From Puccinellia tenuiflora (Eukaryota > Streptophyta > Magnoliopsida > Poales > Poaceae): a stretch of DNA of 64,000 bases. The stretch is from assembly GCA_012064385.1 (NCBI GenBank), contig QRDG01000529.1, positions 558,001-622,000 on the forward strand. Direction: 5' to 3'. This document shows positions 33,143-44,772 of this stretch, one piece after another. Position numbers and translations under genes: made by a program. The stretch's first letter is position 1; every line of letters starts with the position of its first letter. Under the pieces are notes generated by a model. That model was not told the DNA's origin. It did no database searches and saw only the letters and a list, made by a program, of their open reading frames with translations.

Positions 33143-33360
33143 ATTTTCAAATTCTTTACAGTTATACCCCCACACTGGCCATCTCTGACCGTTTGTGTCC
33201 AGCAAAGCCAGGTGTAGGAGGTCTGTGTTCCTTTTGCAATATGTATATTTATGTATGTATGTAGCAGTACGTATGTACGACCGTGGAAGTTGGAACCATC
33301 TCTTTCACATCTTCCGTGTATACAGACGCAATAATGCTGATGTTGACATATTTCTAAGCA

Positions 33361-33392
33361 CTAGTAATTAATCATGTACGTGCAACGCACGT
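33361..33392 (-). mobile_element. Helitron 3' terminus (minus strand)
   Basis: On the minus strand a perfect hairpin ACGTGC-GTT-GCACGT is followed 13 bases later by CTAG and host T (A at 33360 on the plus strand). The body would extend to the right; its 5' end was not found. Confidence 0.5.
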
Positions 33393-34976
33393 CTCCACCC
33401 GTATTATCTCAACCTTACAATACTCAAGGTGCAAGAAGTTTAAAAGTCATCTTTACTTGGTGCAATTTACCTAAACGTGTTCATACACCGAATATAAAGA
33501 AATTTCTGAGGAACAGTATAATAATTGAACAAAAAAATACTACCTTCTAAAATATATGTGGCAATGTATATTGCATAGGTCATATGATTTGTGAAGAGGA
33601 AATCATAATGTTACAACTGAAAGCTCCCTAGGGAGAAACATCAGTTTACAAACCATTACAATACTGGAAATGGTATTTACTATGGAGACAGGTAATGTGA
33701 AAATCATTGGGGCTACATCTCTTCCAAACAATATTCATCCATACATTATTGACTCAGTACTCTCATCTAATTCAACACAATTGACCTAGCCTACCAGTCT
33801 ACCACCATTGATTCGACCTCTTTATCATATGTCATAATCTTTGTTGCTACTCAACAGTTTTTTACTGAAGTCAAAATAACATGTTCCAAAGACGATGGCT
33901 TGTAAGTTTTGTAAGGACATCTATGCAATGAAGACAGATAATCGTAAGGAATAATACTTTTCTAAAGAATGCAAATATAGATAACCTGCACCAATTTCAA
34001 ATATGGACAACCTATAACATGCATAATTGCCTGAAAGAAGTAGTGTACTATAGCAGTTTTACAACAATCAAATATGAACAACCTGCACCAATTCAATATC
34101 CCTGCTGCAAACACCATAAAGGATGAGATGGTGCACAACAAGTACTATTTTTTCGTGGGGTGCACTGAGAAAACCTCCCAGTCCCATATGCTTGTCCATT
34201 GTCATGCCGCAAATAAGCCATGACTTTCTAAATCAACTTATGAAATATCAAAATGAGGTAAGAAAAAAGCAAACTATTTATGATATACAAAGTTCACACA
34301 AGAGGTAAGACTGTAATTTCTACAACATGCCGGTTCTTCACACATGAGTAATTAGTAAGAGAATAGACATATAATTGGGCAAAAGAAATGGTCTATGAGG
34401 TTCACACAAAGAATAGTAGACAATAAGCAAACTATAGTTTTCGGAGGATATTTCTGCTGCAAGTATTATAGGAAATATCACAGATGTATACCAATATTTT
34501 AAAGTAACAATGCAGATTAATAAGAGAGCTTATATTAGGCCATTAGGAATTTGAAAAGGATATCTTACGTATACCCTGAGCTGCATACAATCAGATATAA
34601 TATGTTTCGGAGTTGTGAATCGATCGATCCCAGCTAAATCCATCCAAATAAATCTCGGAACAATGACCTTCCTTATCAATAACTATCATTGGATGCACAA
34701 AACTTCAAATATAAATAGTGTTGGTGTTGATCTCATGTGTAGTAATATCGAAATGGCATGCTGCAGAAGTTCTCGCTCCATTTGTTGCATTTGAGATTCA
34801 TTGACTGGTTTGAATCAACACTTGCTGAAATAGAAAGCTATTTGCATAAGATCAGTAATCCAAGACTTAATTAAATATTATGTTGCATCAGATGATTAGA
34901 ATATGATCAATGTATGTATACTACTGCTTGAACCTTACCGCCATAGAGAAATCTAGCCAGATTTAAGGGAACCTCC
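33393..34976. other. No gene seen
   Basis: AT-rich DNA, perhaps the body of the Helitron ending at 33361. Reading frames are short and without motifs. Confidence 0.4.
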
Positions 34977-35739
34977 CACTAGTAGAAAATAGGGCTTCGG
35001 TTTTGCCCTTTTGTCCCGGAACAATAAAGAACCGCGACCAAAGGGGGCATTGGTCCCGGTTCCATCGGCCGGGGCGCCGGGGACCTTTGGTCCCGGTTCT
35101 ATTTGGACCTTTGGTCCCGGTTCGTGACTGGAACCGGGACCAAAGGGTTAGCACATGCTGCTGGCGTCTGCCGCAGCCGTGGGACCCCTGGCAGGGAGCC
35201 TTTGGTCCCGGTTTGTGGCTGGAACCGGGACCAAAGGTCTTCCCTGCACATATATCATATCTTCCACCCGAGGCCACCACCATTTTGAGCTCGAGTTCAT
35301 CACTCATTTCTCCTCCTTTTCCTCTCACTCACTCAAGTTAATCCCCATTTTTTTGCACCACTTGTGAGGATTAAAGGCACCCCATCTATTCAAGGGTTAG
35401 CAACATCATCCTTTCCTCCGAAGCTGCAACTTTAGCTCATTTCATTGCTAGTTTAGCTCATTTCATTTTTTGTAGTGCAAGCAAGGTGTTTGATGAAATG
35501 CCTAAGTTAGAGAGTTTATTTTTTATATGCATTTTGAGCTCAAATTAATTTATTATTTGTGGATTTTTAGTGTCGTCCCGTCCTCACCGCCGTCGATAGC
35601 CCGCGTCGTCCCGTCACCGGCACCACCTCGGTGAGCTTTTTTTCTTTATCTTCTATTTTAAGAAAAATGACATGTATGCTTTAAAAGCATATTTATTTCT
35701 TGTATATTTTTCTTATGTTTTTTTTATATGTATAGTGTC

Positions 35740-36224
35740 ATGGTTTTGATATCCGCCCCCGTCGGCCCTTGTCCGGTCTATGATTCGGATGTGGTATATT
35801 TTCATAACTATTTGTTTCATTTCGTGTTTAAAACAACTATACCTACCAACTTGACATAGAAACTTTTATCTAGGAGGTAGTTGAACCGGAAATTCCAACC
35901 GACCCTATTGTCGAGTTTTTTGTAAAAGAAAACAATGATTTGAAAGCAAAATTGGAAAGAAGTGAAGATCTTCGTCTGCAATGCCTAGAAGAGAAGATGA
36001 AATTGGAGTTGAAGCTTGCCGACGTCATCGATGAACACGAGTTGAAGCTTGCCGACGTCGCACATGCCCATGAGATCAAGATGGATGCAATGCGCTTGAA
36101 GATTAAAAAGATTAGAAAATATTTCATTAGTCAGGAGGCTTGGTACCATTATGTTGTTGGTTCAGTAGTTACCTTAGTTGCGATTTTGATCGCATTTGGT
36201 TTTGGATTTAAATTATTTAGATAG
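35740..36224 (+). CDS. CACTA-borne coiled-coil protein with C-terminal membrane segment
   Basis: Two exons, 35740-35793 and 35874-36224, joined in phase 0, give 134 residues. The first exon encodes MVLISAPVGPCPVYDSDV. Residues about 30-95 are charged and heptad-like (KLERSEDL, EEKMKLELKLADV, repeated KLADV), predicting a coiled coil; then EAWYHYVVGSVVTLVAILIA forms a single membrane helix near the C terminus. Proteins of this plan are common companions of grass CACTA elements and are usually listed as hypothetical. The role is unknown. An earlier non-coding or additional exon may exist around 35570-35630, which ends in a donor CCTCGGTGAGC. Confidence 0.55.
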
Positions 36225-36381
36225 TTGTATGTTAGTTTCAATTAATGTATGTTTTATGAGGACTATGCATTACAATTACTTTACTTTGGTTTTAATGTGA
36301 TGAACTTGTATTAACTAATTTGGTCACTATTATATACTCTTGATGTAGTGCAATAGTTTTTGATATATTTATATAATGCAG

Positions 36382-36549
36382 ATGAGCCGGCAATGGATAT
36401 ACAGTGACCGACGATTTCCCGACTATATTAATGGCATGCATTATTTTCTCCGTGTGGCTGAGAAAAACAAGCCGTCGAATGGTTTTATTTCTTGTCCATG
36501 TAGCGTCTGCAAGAATACGCACGGAGATCATTATTACAATTTTAGATAA
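36382..36549 (+). pseudogene. Transposase-associated N-terminal domain of TNP2 (truncated)
   Basis: A 55-codon frame beginning MSRQWIYSDRRFPDYINGM and including NGFISCPCSVCKNTHGD matches the small zinc-binding 'transposase-associated' domain at the start of plant CACTA TNP2 proteins (C-x-C-x2-C pattern). It ends at TAA (36547-36549), and the large catalytic TNP2 region that should follow is absent: AT-rich filler and a second subterminal block come instead. Confidence 0.75.
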
Positions 36550-36738
36550 TTAAATCAATAGGTATTGGAACATTTTAAAAGAAACTAGAAAAAAAAATAT
36601 GATTTTCAAATAATAAAAAGAAACTAGAAAAATAAATAATAAAAAGATAATGATTATATGACTTTTTAAATAATAAAAAGAAACTATAAAAGAAAACAGA
36701 AAAAGAAACAAAAAAGAAACAGAAAAAGAAAAAAAAAA

Positions 36739-36905
36739 GGCCTTTGGTCGTGGTTGGTAACACCAACCGGGACCAAAGGCCCGCTGGGCTTCGCGCGCAT
36801 ATTTTCGCGGCCTGGGGGGACCTTTGGTCCCGGTTGGTGTTACCAACCGCGACCAAAGGGTCTTTGGTCCCGGTTCGTGGCTGGAACCGGGACCAAAGGT
36901 CCCTT
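36739..36905. repeat. Internal block of CACTA subterminal repeats
   Basis: Direct and inverted CCTTTGGTCCCGGTT and ACCAACCGGGACCAAAGG copies occur in the middle of the element, where a standard CACTA transposon has none. This suggests fusion of two elements or an internal deletion joining terminal DNA to the interior. Confidence 0.75.
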
Positions 36906-36929
36906 CCGCGTCGATTTGAGCGGTTCCTT

Positions 36930-37285
36930 CTTCTTTTTTTTCCTCATTCTCTTCTCCCGAACGCCGCCGCGTGCTCCGCCCTCCCTCTGCCCTCTGCCAC
37001 CGCCGCCGCGTGCTCCGCCCACCGCCAGCCGTGCTCCGGCGCCATCCTCCCTCTCCGCGCGCCGTGCTCCGCCGCCGTGCGCCTCTCTCCCACCGACCTC
37101 TCGGACCCGGCCCAGGCCACCGACGCCACCGAGGACGAGCCCCCTCAGCTGGCCAGCAATAGCGTGGACCTGGACAAGGCGCGCACCTACCTCGACCGCG
37201 CGTGCACCCTCGCGAGCCTCGCCGTCAAGCACATCGATCTCGCCGTCGCCGTCATCTCCAGCTTCCTCGACCCCAAGCCCGGCCG
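36930..37285 (+). pseudogene. Captured host-like exon inside the CACTA element
   Basis: A GC-rich frame without an in-frame ATG runs to a good donor (GGCCG|GTAAGC, exon end 37285). Its last part reads like a real helical protein: DLSDPAQATDATEDE, then VDLDKARTYLDRACTLASLA and VKHIDLAVAVISSFLDP. Composition and codon use differ from the AT-rich transposon, and the CACTA subterminal block touches its left side. I do not recognise the parent gene. Confidence 0.5.
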
Positions 37286-37289
37286 GTAA

Positions 37290-38470
37290 GCGCCCCCCCC
37301 CCCCCCCCTCCTCCACTCAGGGGCGAATCCAGCAGCTAGGCTTCGTATGGCTTCAGCCTACCATTGATTATCGCTGGGATACACCACCTATAGCTGTTGT
37401 AGAATTTGCAGGTCGAGAGTCTCAGATGTAAATCGCCAGGATGAAGCTCTGTTGTGTGAGTGTTGCTTTGTTTGTTTTGCTAGGCAATAGTCTACCGGCG
37501 TCCTAGCAAAGATAATACAGTATGGTCATGGATGCTAGAAAAAAGCTTTTGCAGTTTTCCTCTGATGAATTTTCCTATACTAGATTATAAAAAGTGGATA
37601 TTATGGAGAAACAGATACATCGGTACGCATATGTGTGCACTACTGATCATATCAGATAGCAATTCCAATATATATCATTGTTGCAATCAGTATTAGTTTG
37701 AGCACACTAATGTGCTCACCGAAAAGCTCGAGATATAGAATCTCAATTACCAAATTGATGGCCAATTCTTTTGTAATTTCCTTCTTGTATTTATGTATTT
37801 GTAAAATTCCAGTGTAAGACAGTTTATAACAAACAATTCGTATCATAAATGACTATGTATATTTGATTCCTAGTTTTGTTGTATTTTTCATGATTTTAAA
37901 TGTGTAAGTGGTGAGTACTTCACCTATAGATGACTTTCAAACATATATGATGAATTTCTCAAGTGTATTAACTTTGAGTGTTTGCAACGACGATTCCCAC
38001 TTGTTCGTTGATAAAGTTCCTGTCAAAAAATATGCTAAATGCTTTCTCAATCATTAAGGAAGATTATGAACATGTGAATAGAGAAGAAAATCCCATAACT
38101 CGTGAACTAGCTCGCATGAAAAAAAAACTCTAACCCCGGATACTCGGCTAGACCCCCCCCCCCCCCCCTCTTGATATTGTACCTCTTTTAGTCAAAACTA
38201 TAACTTTGATGACCAATGAATAAAGAGGTATTATTTGGTAAAAAAAAGAGATCGAATAGACCCACCTGTCGGAGCTGGAAGGAAGAGAAAAAGGTGGAGC
38301 GAGCTATGATGGAGAATGCAATTTAGCGGATTGATTTGTGCGACGTATGTAATACCAACAATTAGGGGAAATCAAGTTAATTTAGTCTTTAGAGTACACT
38401 TGTTGGCTGTCCAAGACATATATGGATGATATTGATGCTAGGTTAAATTAATTAATCTTGATTTTGTTTT
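37290..38470. other. No gene supported; C-tracts and AT-rich DNA
   Basis: Poly-C runs at 37297-37308 and 38153-38168. CAGGGGCGAATCCAGCA at 37319 looks like a hAT-type end, but no partner end was found. The rest is AT-rich filler between the captured exon and the second transposon ORF. Confidence 0.4.
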
Positions 38471-38518
38471 TATTTTCTAGGTTAGCAAGCGACAGACTTG
38501 GAAAAGTTTGTGCAGAAG

Positions 38519-41500
38519 ATGGATCCAAATTTTCCGGACATCGACAGAGATGAGGACGCCCAACTGCGAATCATGGAAGTTATAGCAGGACGTGCGGCCG
38601 CGCTTGTCGGTGAAGAAGATGCCTTCACCGGTGAAGATTACGGCTCCCAATTTCTGAACGATTCCGGTGAGGGGGTTCAGGAAAAAGAAAATGATAGAGA
38701 GGGGGAAGAAGTGCCCATTACAAACTCTGGCGAGGTATAATAAGCCTATGTACATCGATCACACTAGATGTATTATTTGAGTTGTATATTGTTGTTATTA
38801 ATGAACCATTTTTTTTCTTTTAGCCCTCCGGATCATCCTCATCTATAGCATTGCCGAAACGAGGCCCGACGAAGCCGTTGAAGGAGGGTCGTAGGATAGT
38901 GATCAACCAAGTTAGTGCTAGTGGGGAACCTTTGGAACCCATCGACAACCGCCGCAAATACATTAATCAATGCGGGGTTATTGTAAGGGACATTGTCCCG
39001 ATCAACCTTGAAGAGTGGATTAAGCCGAAGGATGTAAACAACCCAGCTACTTATGTCGAGGAGAGGCTAAAAACATCGTGTTGGGACACGCTCTTAACAA
39101 AGGTCAGCCTACCGCCAGATCTGCCGGTTCCCCTGATGGACAAAGTGAAGGAGTGGTCGCTTAGTAAGATGGCCGAACAATTCCGGACGTGGAAGAAAAA
39201 CTTATGGAAAGCTTATATAAAGGCCGGGGAGACGGATCCAGATTTCACTGGAGCACTAGTGAAGATTAAACAGCAGTGGCCCACATTTGTGGAGCAAAGA
39301 AAATCGGAGGGCGCTCTGGCCCGATCGGTTCAAAATAAGTTAAATGCTGCGAAGAAGGAATATCACCACCATTTGGGGGCAGGTGGCTACAGGGCTGCCG
39401 TGCCTAAGTGGGAAGCCTTTGAAGCACGACTGCTTGATAACGGGATCATTCCACAGACAGCGGATTGGCCCCCGAGGTCCAAGTTTTGGTTGTTCGCGCA
39501 TGGGGCAGGGTTGGACCCACAGACAGGAAAGATTATTGCTCAGGGAAAATGGAAGGCAAAAATTGAGTATATAACCAAACAACTTGAGGACGCAATAGAT
39601 AAAGTTCGCAGGGGAGAGTACGTCCCTGACAGAGAGAATGACGAGCTGACACTAGCACTCGGGAATCCTGAACACGTTGGACGATTACGAGGCTATGGAG
39701 CCGGTGTCACCTTGAAGCAAGGTTTTCCGGAAGACGCTGATAATTATAGAAGCCGTCAGAGAAGAAAGAAGCAGGAGTCTGACCGGTTATCAGCACTGGA
39801 ACGCAAGGTGCAGGAGCAGCAGGAGCGACTCGACTCAATTAGTAAGCAAAATGAATCTCAGTTGCAGGTACAAGCCGCCCCATCTAATCAGCGGAAAAGC
39901 AGCGTGGGTTCCACTCATTTGGAAAATTCTCAATTTCAACCGGCGGCTCACTACCCCGTGGATGATATCACGGAGAAGACAGACTGTGAGCTACACATGT
40001 CAATGAAGAACATGTCTTTCAAGGTGGCGGTCGGCTATGCTTTACCTAATCCAGCTGGAGCAAGCTACCATCTCGAAGGGATTCCACAGGGCTATGCTCG
40101 TGTCGGGGTGGATCAAGTTGTGCCGTTATATGCTAATCTGGAACTTGACATTCCCGGAGGTGACGGCGAGAAGACACTGGGAGAAGTCGAGAAGGGTATC
40201 GCTCTCTGGAACAAGGAAAACATCGTGTTTCCGAACTTCACTCCTCGATCCAGCAGCAGACCCCCACCTCAAGATCCATCCCCCCCACCTAATGATCCAT
40301 CCCCCCCACGTCAAGATCCATCCCTCCCACCACAAGATCCATCCCCCCACCTAAGGATCCATCCCCCCACCTAAGGATCCATCCCCCCACCTAAGGATCC
40401 ATCTCCCCCGCCTAAAGATCCATCTCCCCCACCTAAAGATTCATCCCCCAAGATATATCCTCCTCACATGAAGATCCATCCCTCGATGCCCCATCCGTCG
40501 TGAGTCCATCGCGCGCGACGTCCCGTCCTTCGATTCCGCCCCGGGAAAAGACCTTCTCGTCAAAGCGGAAACTATCCTTCACGTCGACGCGTGCAGATAA
40601 GTTATCTCGAGCGGAACGCGAGTTGCTAAAGCCTATTCCAAAGAGACCTTACGACTTGACTCCAGAGGAGCTCGAGGAATCGGTGCGTGCCCATATTACA
40701 GAACAGTTAGCTCCGAAACGGCCCCCGCCTAGAGAGAAACTGGATCCAGAAAAAGTTGAGACATTTCTGAAAAATTTCAGGAATCCCCGGCCAAAGTCAC
40801 CTCCATTGGCAAATGACTATGATCGTGTCATGCTGAAGACAATTAGTCAAGAGGCCGAGGAAAAGAAGGCTGCCTATCTCCTAAAGAAGCAGAAGATGAA
40901 GGAGGACAAGGAGGCGGCAGATATACTAAAGAAGGAGCAGTTCTATGCTGCAAAACGCGGGAAACAAGTGGCCCAGCTCGGAGAACAGGCAAAAAAGTCG
41001 ATATCCCCGCTGAAGGTGATCTCAACTAAAACAGTTGCCCAGCTCGTACAACCACAGCAACAGTATCAGTATGCATGGACATATAAACTCGGGAAGTCCC
41101 TGGTCAGACCTGAGGAGATCAGTTCTCTATCATACCAATTGCGTCGATTGCATCACTGGTACGAGAAAGCTGTAGCGGCCGGGCATGAAGCTTTCTGGGT
41201 GAGTTATAAGAAAAAGCATTACTTCACGGATGACTTGTTATATATTCCGTTTTCGGAAATATTTCAGTTATTCAATCAAGATGCCCTCGACAAAGTCATC
41301 GTCAGTTCCTATTGTTTGTAAGTGATTTATTTCTGCAATTTAATTAAGTCTTCAGCTCTGCACGTTCATTGCCTTTAATTATCTCACTATATTCTTTTGT
41401 ATTGTAGAATGATGATTGTCGAATGCAGAAAAAAGGGCATCTATGACACTGGGTTCATTGACCCAAATTATGTTAATGAAGAGACCGTAAAATACAATTG

Positions 41501-42347
41501 GAAGACCACCGAGGATAGCTTGGTCAATTGGTTAGTGAACCAAAATACTTGCGGAGAAATACTTTTTCCTTACGTCAACAAGTGAGTGTTACCTTCTACC
41601 CATTCTATTTTGCTTTACATATCTTTAGTGTAACCGATGAGTCATTGACATATAAACGTGCGCAGTTTTCACTGGATTCTGCTAATCATTAGAGTTGACC
41701 AAGGAGTCGTTCAAGTCATGGACTCGCTAAGGAAACCAATGGAAAAGTACCAACGCATTCAAGATATGCTCCAGATGTAATTTCAATCATTATCGCTCTA
41801 TATCGACCTCTGTCATTCATTTTCAGATACCAACTAATCAATAAATTCTTTAATCATTTTTCTATTGGCGGGCAGTGTTTGGAAACGCTTCATCAAGATC
41901 GTTCCAGGGGAGTGGAAACCGGAGCTGTATTTTTATACCACCAACGTAAGTAGTACTATATATATAGGTCCATTATGAAGCAACTCTTTAATTCTAGTTT
42001 CAATACCATTATGAAGCTTCACTATTATTTGATTAAATTCTATTTTTTTGTAAAGTGGTGTCTGAGGCAGGAAACTGGGACAAATTTATGTGGATTCTAT
42101 GTTTGCGAGTACATACGCTCTTTTGTCTCTGAGCGGAATAGAGAACAAAGAACGCGTGATGTATGTATACACTCTTCTCACTTTTTATTACCATGCATAT
42201 TGTGTTGACTTCCATCCATAAATTATTTTATTATGATTATATATATATATATAGTTATAAACAAGTCACATATTCATATTGATCTAGATGGAGAGAATGC
42301 GGGACCAGCTCATACCATCGAAGCGCCTAAAAGCACTTCAAGAGTAA
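38519..42347 (+). pseudogene. CACTA second ORF with C-terminal Ulp1-type (C48) protease, frameshifted
   Basis: Exon model: 38519-38734, 38824-41317, 41408-41581, 41666-41776, 41876-41945, 42056-42160, 42288-42347, all GT-AG with matching phases. The acidic first exon (MDPNFPDIDRDEDAQ) is followed by the plant CACTA DNA-binding-type region (WKKNLWKAYIKAG, basic coiled segment DRLSALERKVQEQQERL), a C-terminal domain with CELHMSMKNMSFKVAVGYAL, then a proline-rich DPSPPP minisatellite. The last exons form a cysteine protease fold: His in FHWILLII, Asp in VMDSLRKP, Gln/Cys in ETGTNLCGFYVCEYI. Such Ulp1-like domains are found on many plant Mutator and CACTA proteins; a de-SUMOylating activity is possible but untested. 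The frame is lost in the C-rich repeat (stop at 40372-40374) and re-enters a different frame by about 40440, so this copy is probably dead. Confidence 0.75.
40255..40450 (+). repeat. Proline-coding minisatellite (DPSPPP unit)
   Basis: Units of 21 bp (GATCCATCCCCCCCACCTAA type) alternate with three consecutive 20-bp units (40341-40400) that each lack one C. The C-run length change is what breaks the reading frame. Confidence 0.85.
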
Positions 42348-42554
42348 ATTGCGGGATTTTTTAACTCCGCGGTCCTGAAGAGAGATGGAGAATTTTTTCA
42401 CTCGACAAATTTGTTTTGTCCGAGGACATGTAATTGACATCATCTCGACGTGTGAGAAACATTATGTCGACGTGTGACGTTATGTATGTATATATGAAAC
42501 ATGATCTCAACGTGTGAGAAACGTTATGTATGTATATATGAATCAAATATTAAT

Positions 42555-42640
42555 GCATAGTAGTACCACTGACACGGCACGACACGACACGGCATCGGAC
42601 ACGACGACACGGCACAACACGGCACGGCACGGTACCTATT
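42555..42640. repeat. CACGGCACGACA short tandem repeat
   Basis: Irregular repeats of ACACGGCACGACACG just before the right subterminal region of the large CACTA element. Confidence 0.75.
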
Positions 42641-42949
42641 GATTTAAACCCCCCAAAAAAGAAAGCATTTGGTTAAAACAAAAAAAGCATTCGGTTAAAA
42701 CAAAAAAAAGCATTCGGTTTAAAAAAAAAAAACTCTCGGTCCCGGTTGGTAATACCAACCGGGACCAAAGGGTTCCGGCCCGGAGCCCCCCGCCCCGCCC
42801 ACGTGGAGGCCCATTGGTCCCGGTTCTTAAGGTACCGGGACGAAAGCCCCCCCCCCCCCCCCCTTTTGTCCCGACTCTTTAGTCCCGGTTAGAAAACCGG
42901 GACCAAAGACCCTTTGGAACCGGGACCAATGCCCCTTTTTCTACTAGTG

Positions 42950-43847
42950 ACGTATCACTACGGCTACGGGTGCCACGCCGAAATGTGCCGGCAAAGTAGG
43001 AGGTGTCGCTGGAGATGTGAGAGCACCGCTCCCCGATAGGACGAGACAGGGGGACGACATATAGGTAGACAGCACACGTACCGATCTGGTCGATCGAGAG
43101 GACACAAAAGGTAGTACTAGTACGAACATTGCGGTGGTCCGATCGGAGTACGTACGTGAGGCGCACGTCGAGAGGCCACGGTCGCAGATGCCCCGGTGCG
43201 CTTCACCGGCCATTTCGTGGAAAGCGACCGGACGGGCAAGCACCGGTGGCGGTGGGGAGGGAAGTGATCGACGCGCGCGATGATATTATTATTCTCTTTA
43301 CCGCGACTGCGATATCGATCCGCTCAGCCAGCTCCGATCCGGTCAAACAAATCTGTACATGCAGCTCGAATGATCTCGAGGACGTTATCCAAGTTGGAAA
43401 TTCTGAGGGCGAGGTACAATATACTGTGTACACATGCGTGTACGTACGTGTACTGGTACAATAATTATTCTCCAAAAATATGTATAGGGCTAGTGCTAGC
43501 TTACTAGGGCCGATTATTCTCGCCGCATATTTTCAGATCGACCCATGACACGACGCCACGAGGCTAGCTATAGCTATCTATCGATCGATCGATGCCTAGC
43601 TAGAGCTAGGCCAGTATGTGCTCCATTAGCTAATCCGGCCACCGATTATTCGTGTCAGCGCGCGGGAAAGCAGGCGAGGTGATCTGGAAATCGTGGCGCG
43701 CAGCCGATCAGAGAAGCACCTCCCAGATTTTCGCCGGATGTTATCGGTGGATATATATGTGCACATCTCAGCTCAAATATTCCAAGCAGCGCCACCTGCT
43801 TTTCACCATGGCACTTCAAAATCCACCCACAAATGCGTAGCCCCGCT
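42950..43847. other. No gene seen
   Basis: Mixed-composition intergenic DNA with several GATC- and TAGCTA-rich words (43555-43615). No supportable frame. Confidence 0.4.
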
Positions 43848-43855
43848 AAGGGCAT

Positions 43856-44156
43856 CAGGGCCGTCTCTATATTTTAAGGGGCCCTAGGCGAAGTTGACAA
43901 CATGGGCCCTCTAAAAGTTGACATTTGACCATATATTGTAGCACAATACGTATCATATTACGAGAAAACTGGTCGCAGTGCGTTTTGTGCAGTGCGTTTC
44001 CTCTCCCTGGCGGGCTGAAAGTTTTATGGGCCTTTTTTTCGTTTCAGCCCAACACAAAACAGGGATACACAGCTAGACAAGGTCCAATCATGGGCCCCCT
44101 TCCAGGCATGGGCCCTTGGCGTGGGCCAAGGTCGCCATGGGTCAGAGCCGGGCCTG
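43856..44156. mobile_element. Short hAT-type element with 8-bp target duplication
   Basis: Begins CAGGGCCGTCTC and ends GAGCCGGGCCTG, imperfect inverted ends of hAT style. Perfect 8-bp duplications AAGGGCAT lie at 43848-43855 and 44157-44164. The internal 300 bp have no transposase, so the copy is non-autonomous. Internal phrases such as AGGGGCCCTAGGCGA are typical of this repeat type. Confidence 0.85.
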
Positions 44157-44164
44157 AAGGGCAT

Positions 44165-44770
44165 GTACAGTGGTATTGACTCAGCCGTCTGGAGCAGATG
44201 CCATGCAATATTTTTTGTCAGTTATAGGAGAGAGAAGATGAAAAGTGGAGGAGTCCGTCGGCAATTCTACAGACAATCTAGTTCCGTCAAATTCGCTCGC
44301 TGCAGACGCATCTAGTCCCGTTGTATGGCTAGCGACGCCTCTTCTTCCGATTTAATTAGCTTTAATAAATATTATTTTAAGTGCATGCAGTTATGTTATA
44401 GACAAGCGAAAGGACCAGGCTAATGTACGACTCGTCTATTGTGCTATCTAAATCTGACATGTACATCTACTGCAGACGGTTGCTGTCTAAACGAGTGTAC
44501 ATGCCCTAATATATAGGTCGTGTACGGTTACTCGCATAGATTTTTCTATCTTTTCTAGTTTTGCATCCGTGTCCTTAGAGGGTCTGGCTGACGAGAAACA
44601 CGGACCGGTTATGTGATGCAGCTCGTTTAGTTGCCAACAACGTTTCAACAGACCCGTTTGATTGCTAACAATATTCCAATATATCAGACCCATTCGACTG
44701 GGAGCAAGGAAAACAACACCAGATATTTGATGGTTTGTATGTGTAACATAGAAGTAAACAACGGTTGTTT
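44165..44770. other. No gene seen
   Basis: Intergenic DNA without supportable features. Confidence 0.4.
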
Positions 44771-44772
44771 GG

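Larger units (their letters stand above)
34977..42949 (+). mobile_element. Large CACTA transposon, rearranged, with coding remains
   Basis: Left end CACTAGTAGAAAATAGGGC and right end CTTTTTCTACTAGTG are inverted matches, with TTTGGTCCCGGTT subterminal repeats on both sides (35000-35240 and 42730-42940). The 3-bp flanks differ (TCC and ACG), so either one changed after insertion or the ends belong to recombined elements. Contents in order: a coiled-coil/membrane ORF, the first exon of a TNP2-type transposase, an internal second block of subterminal repeats (36739-36905) with a host-like exon, and a seven-exon second ORF with a Ulp1-type protease domain. The catalytic TNP2 part is missing, so the copy cannot move unaided. 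Confidence 0.82.

Noticed and set aside
37319..37335. CAGGGGCGAATCCAG as a hAT element end
   Set aside because: No partner inverted end and no 8-bp duplication could be found.
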